Assembly: GCA_012512055.1 (NCBI GenBank)
Contig: JAAZEW010000161.1
Span: 1-11,959, forward strand
DNA: 11,959 nt
Direction of reading: 5' to 3'
Origin: Bacillota bacterium
GTDB taxonomy: Bacteria > Bacillota_G > SHA-98 > UBA4971
Numbering within the stretch: the first letter of the stretch is position 1; each line of letters opens with the position of its first letter. The notes beneath the pieces were generated by a model. That model searched no databases, had not been told where the DNA came from, and saw only the letters and a program-made list of their open reading frames with translations. Made by a program: the position numbers and the translations under genes. Positions 1-7,832 of the stretch are shown here, piece by piece.

Positions 1-401
1 CTATCTCAGCCTTGAAGAATCCTATCTTGCTGTACATGTGTAAAGTTTGGAAGCGCCGTATACCGAACGGTACGTACGGTGCTGTGGGAGGTCGGCTGGC
101 CGAATAACGGCCAGCCTCCTACCCGATTCGAAAGGCCTCAAGATCCCCTTGGGTGGCTCCTGCTCTCTAGACGAGCCATGTTCGGACTAACACGTGAAAG
201 GGGGCACTATATGCTCTCTCATAGATGGGCAAGACTCCCATCTAATCCGACGGCTGGCACCAGAGTGCCCGTTGGAACACATATCCAGAAAACATGGCGC
301 TTGCGGAATTCCTGGTGTGTCCCGAGTGAGTGTTGCGCTTCCTGTGATGTCATGGTAGAATTATTTTCGTGATTCTCCATATGATGAGGAGGTAGAGTTT
401 T
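1..401. other. Gene-poor region upstream of rpsT with several hairpins
   Basis: I see no convincing gene here. At the far left, two very short reading frames run off the edge and cannot be judged: a + frame ending at TAA 41-43 (YLSLEESYLAVHV) and a - frame from ATG at 37 (MYSKIGFFKAEI) with no SD. Perfect or near-perfect stem-loops lie at 53-82 (8+5 bp, CG bulge), 94-116 (9 bp, AATAA loop), 154-178 (6 bp), 222-244 (8 bp) and 256-269 (5 bp). None is followed by a T run on either strand, so they are not obvious terminators. The cluster could be an unrecognised structured RNA or the UTR of a gene outside the window. The rpsT promoter is at the right end. Confidence 0.4.
333..361 (+). promoter_or_regulatory. 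Predicted sigma-A-type promoter of rpsT
   Basis: A -35 element TTGCGC (333-338) and a -10 element TAGAAT (356-361) are separated by 17 bases, placing the start of transcription near 368 and giving a leader of about 34 bases before the rpsT start. The -35 matches only half of TTGACA; the -10 matches five of six bases. Its position directly before a ribosomal protein gene supports it. Confidence 0.5.
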
Positions 402-698
402 TTGCCAGTCAACAGATCCGCGATAAAGAAAGCTAGGACATCGAAAGAACGCCAGATGCGAAATGCAGCAGTGAAATCGCAGGTAAAGACTGCGGTAAAG
501 AAGTACGAGGCAAGTCTCGGAGAAGAGGATCTTGCTCGCTGCGCCCGGTTGCTCAGGGATGCAGAAAGCGCTCTTGATAAGGCTGCGAAAAAAGGCGTAA
601 TCCACAAAAGTCAGGCAAATAGACGGAAGTCCCGTCTTGCCGAGAGACTCAATGTAATGTCGGAGAAAGCCGAATCCAACGAAGAAGGGCTCGCCTAA
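402..698 (+). CDS. rpsT: Small ribosomal subunit protein bS20
   Basis: S20 binds 16S rRNA early in assembly of the small subunit. The 98-residue product is rich in Lys, Arg and Ala and has the family pattern: an N-terminal basic stretch with SAIKKARTSKERQMRN (residues 6-21), a KSQVKTAVKK helix, then the central and C-terminal helices with VIHKSQANRRKSRLAERLN near residues 66-84. It is slightly longer than usual (about 85-90) because of an acidic tail. The start is TTG at 402-404, 8 bases after a perfect AGGAGGT (387-393); no in-frame ATG lies at the N-terminus. It is the only + strand gene in the window and is convergent with holA, sharing the four bases CTAA at the stops. S20 facing holA is a standard Bacillota arrangement. 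Confidence 0.95.
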   Translation: MPVNRSAIKKARTSKERQMRNAAVKSQVKTAVKKYEASLGEEDLARCARLLRDAESALDKAAKKGVIHKSQANRRKSRLAERLNVMSEKAESNEEGLA

Positions 699-1702
699 CA
701 GCGAGGCCCCTCACACAAGCGAAGGGTGAGTCTTTCCAGAATGACATGATCCGGGCTCCCGGAAGTCTTAAGGCCTATATCAGCCTGAACCATTGCGGAG
801 AAAGCATACTCCAGTTCCTCCAGGCGGAATTTGTCTGCCTGGGCAATGCATTTGCCCGCGACAAACTCCTGTACACCCAGGGCTCTCGCTATCTGCCGGC
901 TTGACATCTTCCTACCTTTTAGGGCTTTGGCTCTAAGAATAAGCCGCACCTGCCTGGCTATGAGGCTCAATATCCTAAGAGGTGCCTCTTGGAAAATCAT
1001 GAGTTGGCGCAGTGAACTCATGGCTTTTGGGGCATTCCGCTCCCCGATTGCATCGACAAGATCGAAAATGCCGAATTCAGGTGTTCCCAGGGCTACAGCT
1101 TTCACGTGTTCCAATGTGATTCTTTTCCCCTTACCCAGCGCGATCCCAGCATAATCATATGCCTTCTCAACACCTGCCACCAGTTGTGACAGGTCTGTCC
1201 CAAGGACTGTCACCAGATATTCTCCGGCAGCCCTATCCATAATAATCCCCTTAGAACGTGTGTATCCGGAAAGCCATCCTAAGGCCCGATTCGGATAAAG
1301 GCGCCGAAACAGCACAGCACGACCCCGCTTGGAGACAGTCTTAAAGAGTGTAGTTCTCGCGTCAATACCGGACGCAACAAGGACTACAACTGTAGTGTCA
1401 GGCATTCTGGTCAAAGCTCCGGCAATTGACTTCCGCTTGTCCTCTGAAAAATCGTCAATGTCCCAAATCACGACAACGCGCCGCCCGGAAAGCACCGGCG
1501 GAGCCATAATCGCCGAGCCTATGCTGGAGATATCCGCTTCAGAACCACGGAACACAGTGTAGTTAAAATCCGCAAGATCCTTATCCACCACAGCATCAGC
1601 CAGTTCCCGGGCCCTCCGGTCGCGAAGAAAGCCCTCTTCTCCATACAGCAAATACACGGGTTTGTATTCCCTTCTCCTGATATCACTTGCTATTACATCC
1701 AA
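695..1702 (-). CDS. holA: DNA polymerase III subunit delta
   Basis: The delta subunit opens the beta sliding clamp as part of the clamp-loader complex. The 335-residue product has the family length and the expected start: KPVYLLYGEEGFLRDRRARELADAV at residues 14-38 (shown by YLLYGEEGFL) is the diagnostic N-terminal motif. AAA+-like domains follow, then a C-terminal collar region with RILSLIARQVRLILRAKAL (around 243-261), typical of HolA/YqeN. Delta lacks a functional P-loop in this family, and none is seen. The start is TTG at 1702-1700 with AAGGAG 8 bases upstream. It is the last gene of the comEA-comEC-holA string, 67 bases after comEC, with no promoter that I can pick out between them. Its TAG overlaps the rpsT TAA on the other strand. 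Confidence 0.93.
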   Translation of the reverse strand: MDVIASDIRRREYKPVYLLYGEEGFLRDRRARELADAVVDKDLADFNYTVFRGSEADISSIGSAIMAPPVLSGRRVVVIWDIDDFSEDKRKSIAGALTRMPDTTVVVLVASGIDARTTLFKTVSKRGRAVLFRRLYPNRALGWLSGYTRSKGIIMDRAAGEYLVTVLGTDLSQLVAGVEKAYDYAGIALGKGKRITLEHVKAVALGTPEFGIFDLVDAIGERNAPKAMSSLRQLMIFQEAPLRILSLIARQVRLILRAKALKGRKMSSRQIARALGVQEFVAGKCIAQADKFRLEELEYAFSAMVQADIGLKTSGSPDHVILERLTLRLCEGPRC

Positions 1703-1769
1703 TGTCGTCGCTCCTTGGTTGTTGTTGTTTGCCGGCCTTTCTGATCCCTATCTTAACCCTTCGCACTGA

Positions 1770-4205
1770 TCATCGCAATCCTCGCTTTTGACTCACTCTA
1801 TAGAAGCGCTGACTCGCAACTGACCTTGCGCTGAAGCGATATCCGTCACTCCGGACAATCACGGCTCCGTCCAAATCGGTCCGGAAGACCATAGAGCCTG
1901 CCGTCTCCAAGGCTGTTACGGTCGCGGGCGCCGGATGTGAGAATGCGTTCGGGCCTACGGATATTACTGACACTTGCGGCCTGACGGAATCTATGATTGC
2001 AGGGCTCAGCGCGTCTCTTGCACCGTGATGAGGCACCTTCAACACACTCGCCCCAAGATCTTCTCCCGCACTTAAGAGTGCACTAAGCTGCGCCTCGCCT
2101 GCGTCTCCCGTCAAGAGCAAGGTGAACTCGAGAAACTCCATCCTCATGATGAGTGACATAGCGTTGAGTTCTGTTGAAGCATAGCCTGCATGCGTTTGGC
2201 AAGAAGTACCGGCACCGGGATTAAGCACGAATATCCGGACACCGTCTCCTACGTCTATGAAGCCGCCTTGCCCAAGTTCAACTATGGGCACATTTCTCTC
2301 ATCTGCCAGTTCTACCAGGTCATGATCAACATCAGGCACCATGTGTTCAGGGATTTCAGGCTTTATGAGCAATCCCACACGGCATGACTCTATCACTGCA
2401 AAAAGGCCTCTGATGTGATCGTAATGAGGATGAGTTAAAACCACTGCATCTATATAGTTTACCCCTTTACGCTTAAGAAATGGCAGGATAGTATCTTTCC
2501 CGGGATCCCGCGTGCCGCCCGGCACTCCGCCACCGTCTACCAGAAACGACTTCCCCCCTGCGCTCCGAAGGAAGATTGCGTCACCCTGGCCCACTGCGAG
2601 AAATACCACTTCAACCGCAGGACGTTTTGCGATCTGATACACCACAAGCCCTACACAGAGGGCCGGTATTAAGAGGGCAATTGTGTTCCGTCGGCAATAA
2701 ATGGCTCTTCTCAGACGTCTGGGAGCCCCTGCAATGATAACGCCGAGGCAACACGCGATTACAAGCCAAAGCGGGGGCCGTGTCACTGGAAAAGCTCCGA
2801 AGGGAACCTTTGCAAAAAGCCCTATGGTTGTCTCAAGGCCCAGCAAGACCAGACTATTGGCTGCATTCAACGCATAAGCAACCGGCGGGAACACCAGGTT
2901 GGCGAAGGTTGCGGACAAACCGATGAGGACTGCCACACCTGCCAGAATTACGCAAGGCACATTGGCGATAATGCCGATAGGCGAAAACACCCCAAAATAC
3001 CAGGCAATCATAGGGGCTGCCCCTACCTGGGCTGAAACCGACACCGCAAGAGCCTTTGACAAGCGATATCCAAGAGGCCGGAACAGCGTCCTAACCTTAG
3101 GATACAGGTGAGTGATGGAAAGGACCGCAAGGAATGAAAGTTGCGCACTTACATCAAAAACGGAATACGGGTTAAGCGCAAACATTACAAGTGATGCCAT
3201 GACCAATGCGGACTTTGGGGCTATCTTCCGTCCCAAACTTCTGGGAAGAGCTGCAAATGAAAACATAAGAGCTGCTCTTACTATGGATGCACGGAGACCG
3301 CACGCGACCGCATATACCCAGATTATGAAGCCGGCAATGGTAAACCTGCATGCAGTTGGAAGCCTGAGGGGCGCAATGAAAGTCATGACTGCCAAAGCTA
3401 CATAACCTACATGAAGGCCTGAGGCTGCAAAAAGGTGAGATGTGCCCGTAGCTTCCAAGGCAGGCCTCAAATGAGACGGGGCGCTCCCCAACAACATCCC
3501 TGTGAGAATCCTTGCATGACGCGGTGCAAGCGTAGAATTACACGTGGCAACTACAGCATCCCTGAACGACTCAGCCGCATTTTGGAGTAGGTTGGGCTTA
3601 CGGTAACCCAGGATACGGATATCATCCACAGTTTCGACATACAGCGTCCCGTCAAGCCTGCGGTGAGCCATGATCCTCCGCATATCAGGCTCACCCGGAT
3701 TCAGAGGGGCACCAGGCAGATAGAAGCGCCCCGAGGCCTTGACAATATGACCTTTTCGAAACTTGAGACCGCCTTCGGGCTCGGTAGTTCCTGTGAGAAG
3801 TATGCGTATCTCTCGCAGGTCGTTATCGCTCATAACAGCATCTGATATGAGAGTTGCCTTCCATTTTCCTTCATCGTCCACCTCAGGCATGTCAGCGATA
3901 ATCCCTTGAATCTCCGAAATCCGGCCGGACATAGGTGAAGCAAGCTCCCTCACACTCTGCCTGTGGAACGTGCATGCATTCATGATCAACAAGCCTGAAA
4001 GCATTGCGGCAAAGGCATATGCCGCCCACTTGACGCACGCCCTCAAAGTCTCCGGATCTTGAATGAGGAGTCGAACAGGTATGAGGAAACACAAAACTCC
4101 AAAGCAACTCCCGATGAAGATTACTCGGGTGCTGCACACTTCTTTGAGAACTACGCCCAATATGAAGAAACAGCCTATAAGGAAAAGACGATCCTCTTCG
4201 GACAC
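1770..4205 (-). CDS. comEC: DNA internalization competence channel ComEC/Rec2
   Basis: ComEC forms the inner-membrane channel that passes single-stranded DNA during transformation. The 811-residue product has the full three-part layout: an N-terminal membrane pair (about 5-75) and DUF4131/OB-type soluble part (about 95-200); the polytopic Competence domain (about 225-500) with the signature ASGLHVGYVA (261-270) and DVSAQLSFLAV (351-361); and a C-terminal metallo-beta-lactamase-like domain (about 530-790). The latter keeps its metal-ligand motif HPHYDH (592-597), Asp701 in LTGDAGE and PHHG (725-728), so it should be able to act as a nuclease, as proposed for the family. The start is GTG at 4205 behind GGGGGT. 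It lies 21 bases after comEA, and the dCMP deaminase gene comEB found between them in Bacillus is absent. The frame is intact. Confidence 0.95.
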   Translation of the reverse strand: MSEEDRLFLIGCFFILGVVLKEVCSTRVIFIGSCFGVLCFLIPVRLLIQDPETLRACVKWAAYAFAAMLSGLLIMNACTFHRQSVRELASPMSGRISEIQGIIADMPEVDDEGKWKATLISDAVMSDNDLREIRILLTGTTEPEGGLKFRKGHIVKASGRFYLPGAPLNPGEPDMRRIMAHRRLDGTLYVETVDDIRILGYRKPNLLQNAAESFRDAVVATCNSTLAPRHARILTGMLLGSAPSHLRPALEATGTSHLFAASGLHVGYVALAVMTFIAPLRLPTACRFTIAGFIIWVYAVACGLRASIVRAALMFSFAALPRSLGRKIAPKSALVMASLVMFALNPYSVFDVSAQLSFLAVLSITHLYPKVRTLFRPLGYRLSKALAVSVSAQVGAAPMIAWYFGVFSPIGIIANVPCVILAGVAVLIGLSATFANLVFPPVAYALNAANSLVLLGLETTIGLFAKVPFGAFPVTRPPLWLVIACCLGVIIAGAPRRLRRAIYCRRNTIALLIPALCVGLVVYQIAKRPAVEVVFLAVGQGDAIFLRSAGGKSFLVDGGGVPGGTRDPGKDTILPFLKRKGVNYIDAVVLTHPHYDHIRGLFAVIESCRVGLLIKPEIPEHMVPDVDHDLVELADERNVPIVELGQGGFIDVGDGVRIFVLNPGAGTSCQTHAGYASTELNAMSLIMRMEFLEFTLLLTGDAGEAQLSALLSAGEDLGASVLKVPHHGARDALSPAIIDSVRPQVSVISVGPNAFSHPAPATVTALETAGSMVFRTDLDGAVIVRSDGYRFSARSVASQRFYRVSQKRGLR

Positions 4206-4226
4206 TCTATTCGACCCCCGGAGTTG

Positions 4227-4895
4227 TCAATGGACTGTGACTAAATCCTTAAGGTCCGCATACTTTTTCTCGCCTATTCCGGAGATTTTCATGAGATCGT
4301 CAGGCTGCTCAAACCTGCCGCCGGCAGTCCTGAATTCCAGTATCCTCTCAGACAATGCAGGCCCAATCCCCGGGAGCCCCTGGAGCTGGCTTCGAGTTGC
4401 AGTGTTAATGTTGATCTTTCCTGAGCCGGGAGTACCGGCAACAACATGCGCCCCGCCTGTATCCGGCACAGACACAGATGATATGCACGGGATATAGATC
4501 TGCATGGAATCTTGGAGCCTCATAGCCATGTTTACAGCTTCCTCCACTGCGGAGTCGTCAAGCCCTCCGGCGAGGCCCACTGCGTCTGCAACACGCGCAT
4601 CCTTCTGAAGGATGTAGACCCCCGGGTTCTTGACCGCACCGCACACATGAACCACCAAGTCGTCCGGTTCTTCTTCCGACTTGCATGCCGCGTCACGTTC
4701 CCCATCACTGTTCCCGTCACTTCCCACGGTTTGCCCTCTGCTTTCCATTGTGGCGCCACTGGCTGATACAGAATGTGGATAGACAATCAGCGGGGGGCTT
4801 ATTGCTCTCCTCGCGAGCAACATGACTCCGCCTGCTGCAAGAGCCAGAAGAAGTACGCAGGCAGCAAGTTTCTGCCTTCTTGCGAAATCCCACAT
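4227..4895 (-). CDS. comEA: ComEA family competence DNA receptor
   Basis: ComEA binds incoming double-stranded DNA at the outer face of the membrane and hands it to ComEC. The 222-residue product has a single N-terminal membrane anchor (about 8-29, CVLLLALAAGGVMLLA), a low-complexity Ser/Gly/Asp linker (about 45-80), a SLBB domain (about 80-135; VVHVCGAVKNPGVY) and a C-terminal pair of helix-hairpin-helix motifs (about 160-222; ININTATRSQLQGLPGIGP and KISGIGEKKYADL), which bind DNA backbone. I prefer ATG 4895 with AGGTGG 5 bases upstream; a GTG at 4904 is also open but sits only 2 bases after the AGGAGGT. It is followed directly by comEC, so the two are likely co-transcribed. Confidence 0.93.
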   Translation of the reverse strand: MWDFARRQKLAACVLLLALAAGGVMLLARRAISPPLIVYPHSVSASGATMESRGQTVGSDGNSDGERDAACKSEEEPDDLVVHVCGAVKNPGVYILQKDARVADAVGLAGGLDDSAVEEAVNMAMRLQDSMQIYIPCISSVSVPDTGGAHVVAGTPGSGKININTATRSQLQGLPGIGPALSERILEFRTAGGRFEQPDDLMKISGIGEKKYADLKDLVTVH

Positions 4896-5156
4896 AAGAT
4901 CCACCTACCTCCTCAGAGATTAATGACCATCCTTTTCGTGTGCTATTAGGGGCTTCCACAAGTGGCGCATATCGCCTTCATGAAGGGGGTTATCCCAATG
5001 GATGGTTTTTGGATGAGATTTAGGATGGATTTCACTCTAGGCGCAAGTACACAGTAACCCCCACCACCCGGTACTATGCCCAGGGGCGGGGGCAGGGTTG
5101 GCAGGCCGGTTGACCCGAGCCGCCTCTTTCACCCTTATGCCGGCTTCTTCCGGTTG
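4896..5156 (-). other. Intergenic region between leuS and comEA
   Basis: About 260 bases separate the leuS stop from the comEA start. It contains a GC-rich stem-loop (about 5058-5092, a C5 run facing a G5 run), and four CATCC units on the - strand within about 5033-4998 at 6-12 base spacing. No intrinsic terminator with a clear U tract and no convincing promoter was found, so comEA may be read from leuS or from an unusual promoter here. Confidence 0.4.
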
Positions 5157-7643
5157 TTACGATGTCACGATGTTCACAAGCCTGTCAGGCACGACAAATA
5201 CGTCACGAATACCCTTATCTTGAATAAGCTCCCGGACCCTGTCGCGGGCAAGGGCCTCCTGTCTCAGATACTCAGAGTCACTTCCCTTAGGCACATGCAT
5301 CCGGTCGCGGACCCGTCCGTTAACCTGAATTACAACTTCAATTTGCGTTTCAACTAAGGCGCTCACATCCACAGCCGGCCATATCTCTTCATGAATACTA
5401 GTATTATAGCCAATCCCATGCCATAGTTCGTCAGTGATGTGAGGGGCAAAAGGCGCAAGCATCAGGAGAACGGTGCGAACAGCCTCTCCCATAATCTCCA
5501 TGCCCTCACGTCGGGCCCTTGCCACATCCCTGAACTGGTACATACCGTTGACAAGCTCCATTATTGCTGCAACTGCCGTGTTGAAGCTATACCGCTCCAG
5601 GTCTTGCGTGACCTTTTTCAGCGCAGCATGGATCCTCCGGCGCATTTCCTTCTCTTCCGGAGTCAGGCCGGACATCTCCCGTTGCCCACTACCACACTTG
5701 GGAAGCTCATTTTGGAACTCATACACAAGCCGCCAGATTCTACCTAAGAATCGTGACGCTCCTTCCACCCCTTGCTCGCTCCACTCCAGATCCCGCTCAG
5801 GCGGAGACGCAAACAGTATGAAAAGCCTTGTCGTGTCCGCGCCATAGGTATCCAACATTTCCTCAAGGGGTACTATGTTTCCCTTTGATTTGGACATCTT
5901 GGCGCCGTCCTTCAAGACCATGCCTTGCGTAAGCAGGCGAGCAAAAGGCTCTTGGGTCTTAATGAGTCCGATATCAGAGAGAAACATTGTAAAGAACCTG
6001 GAATACATGAGATGCAGGATAGCATGCTCCACTCCGCCGGTGTATTGATCCACAGGCAACCAATAGTTGGCTGTGTCAGGATCCCAGGGTTTATCGTCCA
6101 TCCTCGGACAGGTGAATCTAATGAAATACCACGATGAGCACACGAAAGTGTCCATCGTATCAGTCTCACGCCTTGCCGGCCCTCCACACTTAGGGCATGT
6201 CGCGAAAACAAACTCCGGTATATCGTTTAGAGGAGACTGCCCGGTAGGCCTGAACTCCACATTCAACGGAAGTCTGACCGGTAAATCCTCCTCAGGGACT
6301 CCCACGATTCCACATGAATCGCAGTATACGATTGGGATGGGAGCGCCCCAGTATCTTTGCCTTGAAATCAACCAATCCCGGAGTTTGTAGTTGACAGTTC
6401 GTTTACCTATTCCATTACTCTCCATGAATTCTGCGACCGCATCCTTACCTGCTTCACTTGGCATCCCGTCGAATCCCGGTGAATTCACCATTACCCCGGG
6501 CTCCTCGTATGCCTCGTCAACCGCTCCCTCACATTTGCTTTGCTCAGCAGGGACAATGACTGTCCGGACCGGAAGGCCGTACTTCCTTGCAAACTCAAGG
6601 TCGCGTTGATCGTGGGCAGGAACTCCCATTACTGCTCCTGTGCCATAGTATGGCAGCACATAGTTTGCGATCCACACAGGAACCTCCCGGCCGGACATGG
6701 GATTTATTGCATATGCCCCGGTCGCTATCCCGATCTTCTCCGTATACTCGCTGGTTCTGTCTATCTCACTTGCACGACTTACGTCCGCAATGAACTTCCT
6801 CATCTCTTGCTCCCGTTCTGAGCCTGATATTATCTTCTCGACAAGAGGGTGCTCAGGCGCGATCACAAGGTACGTGACACCGAAAATCGTATCATGCCTT
6901 GTGGTAAACACCGGGATGTCGTCACCTGTATCCTTCAGTTTGAAGACGACCTCGACGCCTTCGCTCCTTCCAATCCAGTTCTTTTGCATTATCTTGACCT
7001 TCTCAGGCCAGCCTTCCAGTGTCTCAAGGTGCTCTAAGAGCCTATCAGCATAATCGGTGATTTTGAAGAACCATTGCTCCAACTCTTTTCTAGTGACCTC
7101 TGTATCACATCGCTCGCAAAGCCCCTCTACAACCTGCTCATTAGCAAGGACAGTCTGACATCTGGGGCACCAGTTCACTTGCGCCTTCTTCCTATAAGCA
7201 AGACCGTGTTCGAGCAGTTGCAGGAATAGCCATTGGGTCCACTTGTAGTATCCCGGATGACACGATGCCACCTCTCTGCGCCAATCATAACTTAAGCCAA
7301 GGCGCATGAACTGGCTGCGCATATGTTTGATGTTATCACCGGTCCACTGAGACGGCTGGATCCCCCGCTCAATAGCTGCATTCTCAGCAGGAAGCCCGAA
7401 AGCGTCCCAGCCCATGGGATGGAGGACACAGAATCCGTTCATCCTCCTGAACCTGGCGATTACATCCCCTATGGCATAATTCCTTGTATGCCCCACATGG
7501 AGCTTGCCTGAAGGATAAGGAAACATTTCCAACGCGTAATACTTCTGCCTGGCGTCATGTGGATCTACATGGTATATTCCTTCTTCTTCCCAAGCTCTCT
7601 GCCATCTGGGCTCCAGTTCTTTGAAATCGTACTTATCTTTCAT
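5157..7643 (-). CDS. leuS: Leucine--tRNA ligase (leucyl-tRNA synthetase)
   Basis: This class Ia synthetase charges tRNA-Leu with leucine and edits misactivated amino acids. The 828-residue product is of normal bacterial length. Visible in order: the HVGH form of the HIGH motif (49-52); a zinc-finger-like C-P-R-C ... C-E-R-C (159-179); the CP1 editing domain with TTRHDT (247-252) and the essential Asp345 in VPAHDQRD; a second Cys cluster around 441-486; the catalytic core with KMSKS (582-586); an anticodon-binding helical domain; and a C-terminal domain ending at about 828. TTRHDT is odd: the usual motif is TTRPDT. I chose ATG 7643, 7 bases after AAGGTG; a TTG at 7649 would add MY but lies too near the SD. 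Expression is controlled by the T-box leader just upstream. Confidence 0.97.
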   Translation of the reverse strand: MKDKYDFKELEPRWQRAWEEEGIYHVDPHDARQKYYALEMFPYPSGKLHVGHTRNYAIGDVIARFRRMNGFCVLHPMGWDAFGLPAENAAIERGIQPSQWTGDNIKHMRSQFMRLGLSYDWRREVASCHPGYYKWTQWLFLQLLEHGLAYRKKAQVNWCPRCQTVLANEQVVEGLCERCDTEVTRKELEQWFFKITDYADRLLEHLETLEGWPEKVKIMQKNWIGRSEGVEVVFKLKDTGDDIPVFTTRHDTIFGVTYLVIAPEHPLVEKIISGSEREQEMRKFIADVSRASEIDRTSEYTEKIGIATGAYAINPMSGREVPVWIANYVLPYYGTGAVMGVPAHDQRDLEFARKYGLPVRTVIVPAEQSKCEGAVDEAYEEPGVMVNSPGFDGMPSEAGKDAVAEFMESNGIGKRTVNYKLRDWLISRQRYWGAPIPIVYCDSCGIVGVPEEDLPVRLPLNVEFRPTGQSPLNDIPEFVFATCPKCGGPARRETDTMDTFVCSSWYFIRFTCPRMDDKPWDPDTANYWLPVDQYTGGVEHAILHLMYSRFFTMFLSDIGLIKTQEPFARLLTQGMVLKDGAKMSKSKGNIVPLEEMLDTYGADTTRLFILFASPPERDLEWSEQGVEGASRFLGRIWRLVYEFQNELPKCGSGQREMSGLTPEEKEMRRRIHAALKKVTQDLERYSFNTAVAAIMELVNGMYQFRDVARARREGMEIMGEAVRTVLLMLAPFAPHITDELWHGIGYNTSIHEEIWPAVDVSALVETQIEVVIQVNGRVRDRMHVPKGSDSEYLRQEALARDRVRELIQDKGIRDVFVVPDRLVNIVTS

Positions 7644-7658
7644 GTACAATCACCTTCT

Positions 7659-7694
7659 AAAAAAGAAAAACCCCTCATCTCCAGGGACGAGAGG
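7659..7694 (-). terminator. T-box-controlled intrinsic terminator of the leuS leader
   Basis: On the - strand CCTCTCGTC (7694-7686) pairs with GATGAGGGG (7679-7671) as a 9-bp stem with two G-U pairs and a CCTGGA loop, followed by TTTTTCTTTTTT. The CGTCCC part (7689-7684) is also needed as the 3' half of the antiterminator with AGGG, so the two folds are mutually exclusive, as in known T-boxes. It would also be the 3' end of the tRNA-Ala precursor. Confidence 0.85.
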
Positions 7695-7719
7695 CCAATT
7701 CCCGCGGTACCACCCTTAT

Positions 7720-7832
7720 TAGCAGAAAAAGATGAAAAACTGGTGGAGACGATGGGATTCGAACCCACGACCTCATGAATGCCATTCACGCGCTCTCCCA
7801 ACTGAGCTACGTCCCCACATTCATCATCTGCT
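7720..7832 (-). other. 12-bp leader helix enclosing the embedded tRNA
   Basis: On the - strand AGCAGA (7832-7827) can pair with TCTGCT (7726-7721), and GATGAA (7825-7820) with TTCATC (7736-7731), with only T against TTTT between them. Twelve Watson-Crick pairs thus close around the tRNA, with TGT before it and GTTT after it. This would present the cloverleaf as a side domain and keep the Stem III region and antiterminator close together. Confidence 0.65.
7741..7816 (-). tRNA. tRNA-Ala(GGC), CCA encoded, inside the leuS T-box leader
   Basis: The 76 bases fold as a complete cloverleaf. The acceptor stem GGGGACG/CGTCTCC includes the G3-U70 pair that is the alanine identity mark. The D arm is GCTC-AGTTGGGA-GAGC, the anticodon stem CGTGA/TCATG with loop ATGGCAT (anticodon GGC, reading GCC and GCU), the variable loop is 5 bases, and the T arm is GTGGG-TTCGAAT-CCCAT. 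A73 and an encoded CCA follow. No promoter is visible between Stem I and the tRNA, so it is most likely transcribed from the T-box promoter and ended by the T-box terminator; RNase P and 3' processing would cut it out. It is not degenerate, so it is probably functional. Confidence 0.96.

Noticed and set aside
94..116. Perfect 9-bp hairpin as a terminator
   Set aside because: No T run follows on either strand.
79..372. 97-codon + strand frame before rpsT
   Set aside because: GTG start without SD, unusually rich in Trp, and it runs through several perfect hairpins and the rpsT promoter.
4063..4497. 144-codon + strand frame
   Set aside because: Lies antisense to comEC and comEA, whose domains are unmistakable; a shadow frame.
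5083..5101. G-rich run as a G-quadruplex
   Set aside because: Only three runs of three or more G, and the facing C-rich run favours an ordinary hairpin.
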